Positions 1-11,561 of a stretch of 64,000 bases of DNA are shown piece by piece. A program made the translations under genes and the position numbers. Every line of letters starts with the position of its first letter. Within the stretch, counting starts at the first letter, position 1. This stretch comes from Limonium bicolor (Eukaryota > Streptophyta > Magnoliopsida > Caryophyllales > Plumbaginaceae): contig CM041778.1 in NCBI GenBank assembly GCA_023374045.1, positions 293,237,533-293,301,532 of the forward strand, given 5' to 3'. The notes under the pieces were generated by a model. The model saw nothing but the letters and a program-made list of their open reading frames with translations. It did not search any database and was not told where the DNA came from.

Positions 1-2123
1 ATGTAACATATAATATAAGAGTTTTATAACTCATGAAACTTACCTATATGGTAAATATATACATATACAAGAATAATGTATATAAGGATGGATATATATT
101 ATGGTGGAAACCATATAATGTAATGGTGGTGGTTATTTAAAAAAAATATAGTTACAAACTATAAGTTATGAGTTTGAATGCAAATATAACTTGCTAAGAT
201 AATGGATAATATAATACAATGTATTATAATGGATGGTGGGAAAATGATACAATATAATATAATAATGCATGCATACATGCAACTATAGGTTATATACCTA
301 AGTTTAATGGTGAATAGGATTAAAGAAAAATAATGAATTAAACTTAACAGTCGAAATGTTTGACATATGAGTTTTAGTAACAAAGCTGACCGGTTTAGAG
401 AAACCCGTAACAAATAACTGTAGGAATCAGGGGATGAACTGTCGGGGTTACTTGTTATTCGGAAATACCGGATGTAGTTAGTCCTGGAGACTGACTTATA
501 GTTTTATTACGTTTAGATCATACTTCAGACAGAGGCGCTTGACGAGCTAGTGGTCTACACTGCGCATCCTAGGTCTTGGTGAACGGTATGTAAAGGGGTT
601 TGATCCGAGTTGTCCTAAGGAAACTCCTTGGGCTCGGATTTAGTTGATATCACTTGTGTGTTAACTTTTTTGGATACATGTATGTGATTGTGTGCTACTG
701 CATTAATTATTTATGCACGAGCGTCCTACGGGACTAACACTACGTCGACTATAGATCGACTTATATAAACATACATATACGTTATTGTGATAACAAGATG
801 GTTACTTGATATAATACCATAGTATTAATATAAGTATATGGCAACCTAAGTAAAACACTTAGGAACGAGTCACGACATTGTCGGTCTCTAGAGCATGGAT
901 CTCGAACATGAATATAACCTAGATTACTTCTAGGTATGCGTGAGACCCATTGGGCAGCTAACTAATAATTATTCTCCATAAGACTAAGAGCATATCTTAA
1001 CATTATGAGAGAGAGATGGTATGAGTTGAGGTGAGGAATCCCGGTAGTTTACGAACTACTTGGTTGCGTAGTTGTGATCACTGAGGGGTTCTCGTCGGGT
1101 TCCGCTCCAGGTTTATACCCATACGAGCCCTATTTGGATCGTGGGTCAGGTAGCTACGGCTTTTATATGGACGTCTTACGAGAAATAAGTGAATAGTCAG
1201 GGGCCTCCGGACTCTGGCTAAATGAGCACCTTTGTGTGTACGGGAGGACTACTATCCATGGTGAGGTTATGAGGTTGTCTTAACATGACGCCCACTGGTA
1301 TTAATTAAACATGGTTTGGATGGATGGGGCCTAAAGGCCAAATTAAATTAACTATGGAACTGTACGCTACGGCGATTGTACATTGTACATGCGATTATTT
1401 CACTATGGATGGGGCCTTGAAGGCCAAATTAATTAACAAAGGATGGTGTTCGCTACGGCGTTTATTCAGTATTATTATTCGATGCGTTCGATATACAATT
1501 GTTGTTTGTAATATTTTATGACTGTTGAATGGATGGACGGTTAAGTTTAATGAATATTTGGATGGATGATTATGTATATTATACATGTATATTACAGTAT
1601 TGATTATAACTGTAAAATGGTAAAGCATGAAACCAATCTAATAATAAGATGGTTTAAAATGACTAAGTGACCATTAGGGTCCATGCCCGGCATACTCAGC
1701 GTCTATCGCTGATACTACACCATTATGCAGGTTGTTGATTATTGTCGAAGCCGAAGTGCGGGAATAGGGTAATTAGAGTTTATTTTTGATTACCGCACAG
1801 GGAGTTTATTTGTTTAGCATTGAAGATGGTGAATTGTATTATGGTACGATTATATATATTTGGGATTTGGGTAGACGCTCACTTGTCGACGTTTATGTTT
1901 ATGGACTTAGTGTGATGTATAGGAGTTTTCTCGTTATCATAGCGGTTAGCAGTTTGTTTATGTTGGAAGTTGGATGTAGTTGGCTTCGTTGCTCGCATGG
2001 GCGAGTAATGGCCGGTGACACCCGAGTGAGTATTGTTATTGTTATTAATTCTTCCGCTGTAAGACGTTTTTTATCTATTGCTACGTGAGAGATTATTACG
2101 TGATTATGGAGAGGGGTGTTACA
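1..2123 (+). mobile_element. Probable LTR fragment, truncated by the window edge
   Basis: The stretch lacks convincing coding sequence and ends in GTGTTACA at 2123, the same 3' end as the initiator-tRNA-primed LTRs at 13849 and 26999. No primer-binding site follows, so it could be a solo LTR or an LTR cut by later rearrangement. The left end lies outside the window, so no target-site duplication can be tested. Assignment is inference from the terminal motif and from the absence of genes. Confidence 0.35.
1320..1460 (+). repeat. Two-copy imperfect direct repeat
   Basis: A unit beginning GGATGGGGCC, continuing with AAGGCCAAATTAA and ending CGCTACGGCG occurs at about 1320-1374 and again at 1404-1460. 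It lies inside the LTR-like stretch and has no visible coding role. Confidence 0.6.
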
Positions 2124-2164
2124 GAGGGGTAGAGAACATATATTGGAAATGAGATCTCGCAATA

Positions 2165-3110
2165 AACTTAATGTTATGCCAAGAGTAATGCATCACATGA
2201 TTTTGATCAAAAATGCCAAAACTCTCCTTTGATCTTTTGATAGCCGAGGCCCTAGCATGAAAGAATCTAGTGTTTTTGTCACTCTTTTAACCAAACATCC
2301 CTTGACCTTTGCTTCCACCACAATTCTTTCATAAAGGCCAACCATTCAATTTCGCTAAGGAGTCTCTTCCTATTATTAAAAGATTCTTGAGAAGGAAAAC
2401 TACGAGTGTTCTGGTGAAAGCTTACTTTTTTCCTAACCATTTTCCATTTCATTTTACATATGGACCAACTTTTCCATTCGGTCAATTTCTTTGCATAAGT
2501 GGCCAACTTCTGAATAATATTAGTAGCCTGAGACCCCCAAACTTGTTGAACTATCTTAGCACATTTAGTGTCCAGGCACCGACCATTCTCAAACCGGAAG
2601 ATTTTTGAAGGGATATTATGTCTCCTAAAGAGGCTGATAAACAAAGGGCAGTGGTATGAATCTTCTCTGGGAAGATGCTCAACTGAAACACTGGGAAAAA
2701 GATTAAGCCTCTGAAGAACAAAAAACCTTGTCAAGCCTGCTTTGGGAATTGTTTACCATTGTGGTATAGGTAGAACTCTCTCTAAAGAACCCCACATCAT
2801 GCAGATCACACTCTATCATTGGTGCTCTAAACGAATCCATTCCAACTTCTCGTCTAGTCCTACCTCCAGATTTTTTGGTAGCACAAAGAATCTGATTGAA
2901 GTCACCCGCTATGACCCAAGGCTATGAAATTTTCTTTCTCAGGAGGAGAAGTTTTTAGGAAAGGTCTTTGAGGCTCTAGTTAGCCTAACCATAGAAACTA
3001 GTGAAATAAAAACTTGAGATTACCAGGAAACTCACAAACAACCGAAAGATGATGAGGAGACTCAGATATCATACAATAATCCACATTTTGCTATCTTTTG
3101 ATTCCCACGA
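2165..3110 (-). pseudogene. LINE (L1-type non-LTR retrotransposon) fragment, endonuclease end and start of reverse transcriptase ORF
   Basis: Read on the minus strand from about 3110 downward, the translation gives motifs typical of plant L1-type ORF2. An endonuclease block PWVIAGDFNQIL lies near 2920. The segments DLHDVGFF and SRLDKV follow. After a frameshift near 2720 come LFPSVSVEHLPREDSYHCPL and FRFENGRC, and near 2280 the block WLKE then DKNTRFFHARAS, joined across another frameshift. These belong to the end of the apurinic-type endonuclease and the linker into reverse transcriptase. The longest open piece is 2279-2734. The palm motifs of reverse transcriptase and a poly(A) tail are absent, so this is a truncated dead copy. 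Confidence 0.8.
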
Positions 3111-3383
3111 TCGATCACTGACACGTGAGCAACACATCAAGTACGTCATTCAAATAGTCAACGTTCAATTTAATGCATGAAAATTATGTCAAACGACTAC
3201 TGAAATAGATATGTCAGCATCTCACAAGAAGTAAGGATATAATAGGGAGAGTGCAACGGTTAGAAACGGGGAAAATTTCAACGGATCAATGACAACCATC
3301 ACGACCGCTGCCCGTTGTGAATAGTGCCATTGGGACATGTCAGCGAGTGGACAAGGAACGGTCACCGACCGTTACTCGATATC

Positions 3384-3390
3384 TATAAAA
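3384..3390 (+). promoter_or_regulatory. TATA box of a disrupted transcription unit
   Basis: TATAAAA lies in the context atctataaaagggtg, followed by a pyrimidine-rich stretch (tctctcgtcacac, then ctttctctaaatctctaagc) resembling a plant leader. The leader is cut at 3519 by the hAT element and resumes at 6442. The first good start codon (aaaaATGGC) is then at 6499. The promoter assignment is from sequence pattern only. Confidence 0.5.
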
Positions 3391-3540
3391 GGGTGATGGG
3401 GAGTTTCTCTCGTCACACTATTTGCCCTCACTTTCTCTAAATCTCTAAGCATTCAAGCAACTTCTTTTCTCTCTTACAACACTCTGTAAGCTTCGTGCGA
3501 AAAATCCCTGTCTTACAGCTAGACCTGACAATTCGGGTCA

Positions 3541-3740
3541 CTCGGTTCGGTTCGGTTCGGGTCAATTTTTAGATATTCACTATTCGGTTTGGTTCGGATC
3601 GGGTCGGGTTATCTGGTTAAAATTAGATTCGGGTGACTTCAGTTTGGTTGATTTCAGGTGCTTTCGGTTCGGGTTAGCATCTACGTTTTTTGATTTTTTC
3701 GGGTTATGGGTCAAATTCGGGTGACTTACCGCGTTATGCT
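3541..3740 (+). repeat. GGTTCGGGT-type subterminal repeats of the hAT element, left side
   Basis: Repeated GGTTCGG and TCGGGT units run from the left inverted repeat inward. A matching array is at 6236-6418 on the other side. Subterminal repeats of this kind are usual transposase-binding regions of hAT elements; the binding role here is inferred. Confidence 0.6.
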
Positions 3741-3974
3741 TAATTGACAAAAATTTAAAGTACAAATTTAAGCAACCTTTGTAACTTGTATTGATTTTCA
3801 TATTTTGATCCAAAATCTCTTAATATAGTGTTACTCTCGTTGAAGATTGTTATTGTGTATTGGTTGGTTATACATAATCAAATTGGATGACAATATCTTT
3901 AATATTAATTTTTAACTATAGATTTATTAATTGTATCGAGCAAGTAAAAATTTAAAATTCGGTGAATCATCGGT

Positions 3975-4260
3975 CAATATTCGGCACTCGACGCCCAGTC
4001 TGTCCCTCCTCCACGCCCGACGCTGTGCTTGTGCCTCCCACCATCCCGCGCCCGTCACACCCCTGCGCGCGTCCTGCATCAGTGCCCATCATCTCGAGCG
4101 AGCGTCGCGCGCCCATGCCAATCCATCACCACCTCGCGTCTATGCCCCTATGCACCCGTCGTCACCTCGTGCCCGTGACTTCATGTTGCGTGTGCGCCAC
4201 CGATCACTGTCTCGCGTGGTGCCTCGTGCGGGCGTCCTTCAGTAGCTTATTGCTCCCAGG
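3975..4260. other. GC-rich segment inside the hAT element
   Basis: This roughly 285-bp stretch is rich in C and CpG (repeated CGCGC, CGTGC, CGCCC), in sharp contrast to its AT-rich surroundings. Overlapping frames stay open through it because stop codons are AT-rich. The translations (Pro/Ala/Arg/His-rich) match nothing I recognise. It may be a captured sequence or element-specific filler. Confidence 0.5.
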
Positions 4261-4315
4261 CAGGGGTTGCCCCTTTATCTTATTATTTTATCATTTTAAC
4301 CCTAATTTAATTTAA

Positions 4316-6021
4316 GGGAAATTTCACGATATATCCCCCGAGGTTTAAGCGAATTTCACGAGATACCCCCGAGGTTTCATTTTCATTATGAGATACCCCG
4401 AGGTTTCATTTTTTTACAATATACCCCTGAGGTATCATTTTCATTACGATATACCCCTGAGGTTTCAATTTTTTAAGAGATTCCCCTCAGTCAGATTCTG
4501 ATATATTATATTTTTTGTATCCTCATTTTACCCTCGCACCATATGCCCCCTAATAATCTCAAGGATATATAGTCAAAGTTTTGTTTGAATTTGAAACTTA
4601 AATAAAATGTTCAAAAAATTGAAGTTCATATAAATTTTGACATCAATATCAAAAAAATGAATATAATTAAATAAACAAAAAACAAAAATTAATAAATGGA
4701 AATGGCTAAAAATTAAAATTAAATTATTTTGAAAAATAAACATAACTTGTTAGGGAGTTACCTAGATATTTGTTTAAAATATAAAAACTGTATAACAATA
4801 ATATGAAGAATATTAAAAGCAACAGTTCATATAGTACATAGAAAAAATCATCATTTTAAATTAGAAAATAAAGTACAAAATCATAAAATATGATCATTTC
4901 TTTGTGATTATTGATATCAAATAATATATTGTTAATAAACTCATACTATATTTAATAAAATTGTTTAATGATTTCTTGTATTTAATATAATTTTATAAAA
5001 AATTTACAATTTTAAGTCATCGCTATAATATTTTTTAAATTATGTAACAATATAAGTTTTTAATAGATTTTTTTGTTGTTTCGCCATTTCTATTTATTTT
5101 AAAATTTTATGATTCTAATTTTTTATACTTTTATTTATGATTTTAAATTGAATTAAAATTTTAATTGATCTTTAATTTTTATGTGCATTTTGTTCATATT
5201 TTAAAGGGAAATTATATGCCCCACCCATGACGTTTGGCACAATTACACACTCCACCCACGTGGTTTCACAATTACTTTCCCCACCCATGTGGTTTCCCTT
5301 TTTTACATCCATCAACTTTTCTAATTTTGTTCAAATCAAAAGATGCTTAAACGTTGTCCGAAATTGATGAAACTTTACATAGACAATGTTAAAGTGTTAT
5401 ATTTTGGTTTAGTGAGAAATCTAAAGTTTTTTAAGCTTAAATGTGACATGTGGGACCCAATGAACATGTCACATGTTTCATTGGGTCCCACGGGTCACAT
5501 TTAAACTTAAAAAACTTCGGATTTGACATAAGATCAAAATATATCACTTTAGCATCATCCATGTAAAGTTTCATCAATTTTGGACAACGTTTAAGCATCT
5601 TTTGAATTGAACAAAAATTAGGAAAGTTGTTGGATGTAAAAATAGGGAAAATACATGGGTGGGGAAAGTAATTTGTGAAACCACGTGGGTGGAGTGTGTA
5701 ATTGCGCCAAACGTCGTGGGTGGGGCATGTAATTTTCCCTATTTTAAAATTTTAAAAAATTTAACCATAAACCCATGAGGTTATTGCGGGACATATTGGT
5801 CCAAGGGTAAAATTAGGATATGAAAAATATAATATATCAGAATCTGAACTGAGGGGCATCTCGTAAAAAATTGAAACCTCAGGGTTATATCGAATCAAAA
5901 TGATATCTCAGGGGAATATGTAAAAAAAATGAATCCTCGGGGTATCTCATAATGAAAATGAAACCTCTGGGGTATCTCATGTAATTCACTTAAACCTCGG
6001 GGTTATCTCATGAAATTTCCC
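4316..6021. mobile_element. Mutator-like element (non-autonomous) with 9-bp TSD
   Basis: The inverted ends are GGGAAATTTCAC at 4316 and its near complement finishing at 6021. They are flanked by an exact 9-bp duplication TTAATTTAA (4307-4315 and 6022-6030). Both termini hold arrays of about 30-bp units built on GATACCCC(C/T)GAGGTTTCA, inverted relative to each other (4316-4485 and 5825-6021). The interior is AT-rich and has no transposase. A second, smaller Mutator-like element is nested inside it at 5206-5739. Confidence 0.9.
5206..5739. mobile_element. 534-bp palindromic Mutator-like MITE with 9-bp TSD
   Basis: The ends are GGGAAATTATATGCCCCACC at 5206 and its near complement GGGGCATGTAATTTTCCC ending at 5739. 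They are flanked by an exact 9-bp duplication TATTTTAAA (5197-5205 and 5740-5748). The two halves are inverted copies along almost the whole length, meeting near 5465 around CCCAATGAACATGTCACATG and its mirror GTTTCATTGGGTCCCAC. The transcript would fold into a near-complete hairpin. There is no coding capacity. Confidence 0.92.
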
Positions 6022-6498
6022 TTAATTTAATTATTCATACAAATATATTTACGTGATGTAAGTTTTGTAATCTTTATTCTTTTGAACCAATTTCCTTGGA
6101 CACGGTAAAAGATGGCAAGAATTGTAAAATGGAATGAAAACATTCCTTATTTTAGTCTCAGTTCATGGAAATTATGCGTTCATACATGCCAATAATAAAT
6201 AGAAGGATAATTGAAGTTTGTCTAGTTTCATGTGTGGTTTGGGTGAATTCAGTTCGGGTCAATCGGTTCGGGTTAATTCGGTTCGGGTGGATTCGGGTGT
6301 ATCAAATTTTGGTTTGATTTGGTTTTGGTTTGGTTCAGTTTGGATTTTCGGGTCACAATTTGGTTTAAATTCGGGTTCGGATCGGATTGGATCGGGTGGG
6401 TTTTTCTGGTTCGGGTCACCTTTGCCAGGTCTACTTACAGCCGCTCAAGAACTCTCGATCAAAAAGTCAATAAATTCTAGCTAATCCTTTGATAAAAA

Positions 6499-6611
6499 AT
6501 GGCACCCAAGTTTGCTCTTCGTTCCAAGACAAAGGCCATCTTCAGGGATGTCACCACAGAACAAGTGACCGACATACAACCGACAAAATTTATCAGAACG
6601 TCGCCACCACC
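6499..6611 (+). pseudogene. 5' coding piece of a disrupted retroelement-like ORF
   Basis: The frame opens at ATG 6499 in good plant context (aaaaATGGC) and reads MAPKFALRSKTKAIF and onward to RTSPP at 6611, where the minus solo LTR interrupts it. The frame resumes at 9845 after removal of the LTR and one CCACC duplication, and reaches a TGA about 13 codons later. It then shows an EE dipeptide followed by a GT that could be a splice donor (near 9918). Basic MAPK-type starts are common in plant element proteins, but I cannot assign the family from this piece alone. Confidence 0.45.
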
Positions 6612-7445
6612 TGCAAACAGGGAATTGATATACTAAAAACTATGAAATTAAACCTAGAAATAATAAATCAAAGTCATGTCGGTTTGCAAAAATCCCGGTC
6701 ACTATAGTATAGGAAATTAAGTAACCAGGTATCGAATCCACGGGACTTGAAGAAATAAGCCTAATCTAAGAAAACTGGAATTCGGGGGGTTGTTAATTGT
6801 TTTGTGATTGAATTGAAATAATGTAAATCAAGAATTTAAATGAACAATTAATGAAAGCTAATGATAAGTTTGATCAAATGAATGGAACTTCGGGTTTGGA
6901 TTGTTCTTTACTGGATATAGTTAGTAATTTCTACAATTTCCTATGAGATTCGGATTGGCCAATTCTTTTTTACTCTCTTCAATGCTAAATCCTAGTTCAT
7001 TAAAGAGTCACCTATCAGAACATGTCAGCTCTAATCCAGTATCTGACAAAACACATATAGGCGGAATAAGTGCGAAGAAATTAGCAATTGCAAAGAGAAC
7101 TCATCTATCCGACTAGTTCTCCACAAATTTTCAGATTAATTCGAACTTCTTGTTAATCACCTGTTCTGATCATAACAAGATTCGCAAAACAACTCTAAAA
7201 ACTCATGATATTAATAGAGAAGGTGAATTATTAACATTAATCTGAAAGCAATCCAATACAATCTCATATTCAAATTGTAGAAATACTAGCTAATTCGTAT
7301 CCATTACGAACAATCCTCCCCCAGAGCAATCCTTACTAGCCAGACATATCAACGAAACAAATAAATACAACTGGGAAGGAATTCATCAAGAGAAAGAAGA
7401 ACTCCCAAATTCATTTGTAATCCAGGTTCGAAGACTGCTGGCGCA

Positions 7446-9067
7446 TGATAAGTGTCTAAATGAGCTGTTATTTAGGTGTATTTCATGTATAATATTAGCA
7501 CTTTTCTTGCTCATTTCTCCACTTCGGTTAGTTTTCCTCTAGTTATGTTTTATTGTTTATCTCACAAATTATTAGTTTAACATGAGGGGAAAACCAAGAC
7601 GGGAGTGAAGTAGACGGGAGAGACGAACGCGTAGACGCAAACGGCTCAGAAAACAGAGTTCAAACGAAGAATCTAGAGCGGTCGAAGTTCGTAGAAGGAA
7701 ATAAGTCACGGTCAGCAATACAACAGTATTGCAACCGCCTGCACAACCGCCCCCAACAGAGGCGGACACCAGAGGCGGACAGCGGACCAGAGGCGGACAA
7801 GAGGCGGTTGTAGAGGCGGACAACACACAAACCGCTCTGGTTTTGAGGCGGTTCCACAGGCGGACAAGAGTTAAATCGCGCCCAAAAATAGTTTTCTTCT
7901 TCGCGCGACTCTGAACTCGCTTATCTATCTACCCGCCGTCGCTACCTTATTTCGCTCACGCATCTCCAGCTCCTGTCCCCTGCAATATAAATGAAGCAAT
8001 CAATGCTTCAATCAGTGAAGAAATAACAGAGGCAATCAACTGCAAGTCTTCTACGTAGCTTCATGTCTTCTATAAAAACCATTCCTACAGCCTTGTACGA
8101 GTGCACGGAGAAAAAACCAGAAAAATCACTCACGTACTCACCTCATCTCATTCTGCTCCAGTAAATCACTCCGTACTTCATTTCACACCATTCAGTTCAC
8201 AGTTCTTTAATTCTCTAATTCACACACTTCACTTAATAACCTACGTACATGTTTCACTCTTCGACCTCTCCATTTCTCCATTCACTAATCACGTCCCCGT
8301 GCTGTTATTACGTCCAACCTCTGTCAGATTTATTAACAGTTAATATGTCTGGCTAAGGAGGATTTGCTCTGGGCAAGGTTTTTAATTATGGTTTGTTTAA
8401 TTATGTAATCAATATTTCTACCGGTTTTAATAAATAAGTTTGTTACGCTTAAAGGATTTCTCTCACCATTTTAATAAATTACATGAATTTATTAAAATGC
8501 TTTCCTAAGTCTATTTTGATCAGACCAGGTGATAAATAGACAGGTTATTTAGCCGTAAATCTGGAGAAAACTATTATGATTTAATAAGTTAGTATTTACA
8601 GATGCAATTATAATTCCTTGAATTTAACGTCCGTTTACATAGTTTTGCTCGAACCTTGATTAGACCGAGCATTTTCTGGTAAACGAGTTCTTAAGGGTCT
8701 ATGACTTAGTCCTTAGGATAATAACAGGAATTTTGCCAAACTATATATATTAACCGGTAGAGATAGCATAATTAATCAGATTATATAAAACCTGAACCGG
8801 AGTTTTCCATTAATTCATCTGCACTCAGTAATTTAATCTGCTCTTTTAATTCTCTAAAAAAACAAGTCAATTAACTTGCCCCCTTTTGTGACAAGCTTAG
8901 GAACTACTTTAGCTCGCTATAAGTCCCACGGTTTGACCCGGCCGCTTCTGTCTTCTACACTACTACGACCGGGTTTTAATTTGCAGCCCGACGGATATTT
9001 TGAGTATTAATTTCTTTCTTTTAAATCTACACCTCTTCTAATTCACTCACGATAAATCCACTCTGCA
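7446..9067 (+). mobile_element. Solo LTR of the Athila-related family (plus), nested in the minus solo LTR
   Basis: It starts TGATAAGTGTCTAAATGAG and ends CACTCTGCA, with exact 5-bp duplications GCGCA (7441-7445 and 9068-9072). Length is 1622 bp, nearly the same as the 3' LTR at 51988-53608, and start and end agree with the Athila LTRs at 41640 and 57195. A GGCGGAC-rich array is at 7730-7865 and a TATA-like AATATAAAT near 7984. Confidence 0.92.
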
Positions 9068-9337
9068 GCGCAAGGTTGAAGACGATGGTCTGCTCACTTC
9101 TGTGATTCTTCTTGACGGCAATGATGATCGGTGTGGTGAATGGAATGAGGATGTTGGGGCTGATGATGAAGAGTTTGAGACCTTTATTCGATGAAGAACG
9201 TTGTTCCCGTCCAGCAGAATAAACTAGTGAGAGTCGTGATGTCATGAGATCCCTCTTCCCCTCAGATTAGGTCACTTATATAAAGTTTTTTCTCCACTTT
9301 TCTCTTCAAAGCGCGGCACTTCTGCTGACAAAAGTAC

Positions 9338-9605
9338 GCGTCCGAACGTCAAAGTTTGGACACTTCGTTTTGGAGCGCGGATCTGGCTTCGATTTTAAAA
9401 GTCTCAACTTGTGTCTGAACTTTAATGTTCGGACACAAGTTCGGACATGTAGCGTGGAACGGAGTTTCGACTTCTTCGTTGTGAGTCTCGAACTATGTTC
9501 AAACTTCTAAGTTCGGGCAGAAGTTCGAACACTTCATCAGGTACGGCACTCGAACTCTCGACTTGCATCTGAACATGGATGTTTGGACACAAGCTTGGAC
9601 ACACC
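9338..9605 (-). repeat. TTCGGACA-type array in the U3 of the minus solo LTR
   Basis: The stretch holds many variants of GTTCGGACA and its complement TGTCCGAAC (for example tgttcggacacaagttcggacatg). It is just upstream, on the minus strand, of the LTR's TATA box. The place corresponds to the GGCGGAC arrays of the other Athila-type LTRs, but the motif differs. Confidence 0.6.
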
Positions 9606-9844
9606 TTCGAAACCTTCTAAAATCCTCGTTCCGACTCCAATTTGATCCCCGTTTGTTGCATCATCACTCTCGTGAGTTAATCTACTGTTTCGGCTTTTCT
9701 CTGCATTTGACATACAAAAGGTATCAATTCTTATCAAACAACAAACCAAAGGAAAAGTAAGATAGTGTGGAATATTATCAATGCGAGTATGAAAATTAAG
9801 CATTAAAGACACTAAAAACATTCATATTTCACACTATCACCACC

Positions 9845-11365
9845 TCGTCTGTCTAAGCAAGAGGAAGACCAACTTGTTTGAAGGGTCTTGGATGAAGGCA
9901 AACTACTACAAGAAGAGGTAATATATATAAGCTCTCATCTACCTAAAGTTCACCACCTCATTCAATCCAAAATTATCAAACCCAAAATCCTACCTACTCC
10001 AACCCCCACAGGACAAACCAGCCTGTCTTCTCCCGCCCCATCACCAAAAAATCACCACCAAACAATCCAAAGCCAAAAATCCCAAGAACCCAAAAGGTCA
10101 AAGCCATTATACTGCTACCACGAGTCACGCAAATCGCGCCTCCAAAGCAGCAAATCAAGCAAGAAATCACCAAAAAAGCCCACTCAAACCTGAAGGAGCA
10201 GCTCGCCAGTTGCACTCACCGACGACAAGGAGGCAACCCCCCAGCAGTCATCAAATTGTTGTTCAACAACTAAAAGAAGAAGTTCAAAGTGACGAGGAGT
10301 CATAAAGGAAGTTTTAGTGGAAGAAAGGGGACGAGAATAAGATGTGACAAACACCAGAGTCAGAGGAGGACATCGAACTCGTCGCTCAGGCCTCAGTCCC
10401 AGTCGTCGACCCGTCACCAACACCTCACCGATTGAGTCGTGAAGGAGATAGCAATACAGAGACGCCTTCACCGGTCATAACTAACACTCGAGGAGCGCGA
10501 GCATGTAAGAAAGGCCAACGGAAAACAACAGATGGCGCCTTCACTGCATGCTCAAGAGCTTGAGGAGCTCTTCCAATCCCAAAAGGCAGTTGTGAAGCCA
10601 CAACCACCTCAAACTCTAAAGCGCCTAAAGAAGCTCAAGGAGTTAGAGCTAGCCATGATCAACCTGGAACGTCAACGACAAGTCTGTCCAGTCTTACCAA
10701 AGACGTTGGGCTTGGACTGGATGGAGAAGATGGGTCTTGGAAAGATCCAGGAGCTTCTGGAGTTCCAAGGATGGGTTAGACTTCTTTTAGGAGCCTATCG
10801 CCATCTACCCGAGCTGCTCAAGGAGCACATGAGACATCTCGGGCCACTCCAAGCGATGACGATGAAGACTACCTCATCTCACAGTCCAAGGAGTTGGTAT
10901 CAACATCACGAAGTCTTGGATTTGCAAGACTTTCAACTTGGAGCTAAAGGGGTGGGTTGTCGAAAGGACACAACCTGAAATGGTTTAGGGCATCAAGGAG
11001 GGAAGATGGTCTAGATGCTCAACAAAGAGGCAAAAATGAAGAATTTCCACACCGTAGAGATGTCGATCCCCGACAGGGTCCTCTTCGGCATACTCACCCA
11101 CAACATCACCCTGAGGAATCAACGCACTCACATCGTTAATGAAAGACATATGAGATTGTTGTACGCCCTCAAGACCAAGGAGAAGATAAACCTTCAACAA
11201 TGCTTTCTTCTCACCATTGAGAAGAGTCGCTATTTGAACCAAGATCTGGTACACGGGGGAGTGGTGACCACGACACTGGAGCAGAATGGAATGAACACAA
11301 CCGCTTCCAAAAGTGCACACGCACCGCTCAGGATTGCATCTGCTCTGAGATGTTGTCCAAGATGA
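9845..11365 (+). pseudogene. Decayed ORF with similarity to the 'putative plant transposon protein' type
   Basis: Downstream of the solo LTR the interrupted frame continues in pieces. A Pro/Lys/Ser-rich segment is open at 9888-10193. A Leu/Glu/Lys-rich segment with likely coiled coil is open at 10532-10978. A segment at 11015-11365 contains FHTVEMSIPDRVLFGILTHN and RLLYALKTKEKINLQ. The last resembles the plant-specific domain found in ORFs of retroelement derivatives (Pfam family named Putative plant transposon protein), where a charged stretch is followed by RLLYAL-like and KINLP-like blocks. The pieces are in different frames. The family call is from memory of its pattern and is tentative. 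Confidence 0.35.
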
Positions 11366-11561
11366 GGATAAAGACTAGAGGTGATAAGCTTGTGTCGCTC
11401 AGAAGCCCGCCATAAGCGAGGACTCACAGTCAGAGCCTCGACCAACCCTCAAGACATCAGCCCTCAGAGGAAGCGCAGTCTCTCACAGTCCACAACAGGT
11501 CGGGGACCAGTCTTTAATTCATCTCGGGATGTTCTTCAGCGGTAAGAATTACTCTTACGGT

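Larger units (their letters stand above)
3520..6433. mobile_element. Non-autonomous hAT-like DNA transposon with 8-bp TSD, carrying nested elements
   Basis: The ends are inverted repeats: TAGACCTGACAA at 3520 and the complement of TAGACCTGGCAA finishing at 6433. They are flanked by an exact 8-bp duplication CTTACAGC (3512-3519 and 6434-6441). An 8-bp duplication is the hAT hallmark. Both ends carry G/T-rich runs of GGTTCGGGT-type repeats (3530-3730 and 6236-6418) in the same orientation. No transposase is visible. Without the nested Mutator-like element and its duplication the hAT is about 1.2 kb. It sits in the leader of the disrupted unit between the TATA box at 3384 and the start codon at 6499. 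Confidence 0.9.
6612..9839 (-). mobile_element. Solo LTR (Athila-related, minus), split by another solo LTR
   Basis: On the minus strand the unit starts TGATAGTGTGAAATATG at 9839 and ends CCTGTTTGCA at 6612. It is flanked by an exact 5-bp duplication CCACC (6607-6611 and 9840-9844). The 3' part reads CCGGGATTTTTGCA, parallel to the CCGGGATTTGTTTGCAGCCC of the Athila LTRs at 43270 and 58985. A TATA-like sequence lies near 9276 (minus). Net length without the nested LTR is about 1.6 kb. No internal region or second LTR exists, so it is the product of LTR-LTR recombination. Confidence 0.88.

Noticed and set aside
3931..4315. Overlapping Pro/Ala/Arg/His-rich frames
   Set aside because: They arise from a GC-rich patch low in stop codons within a non-autonomous hAT element; no domain is recognisable.
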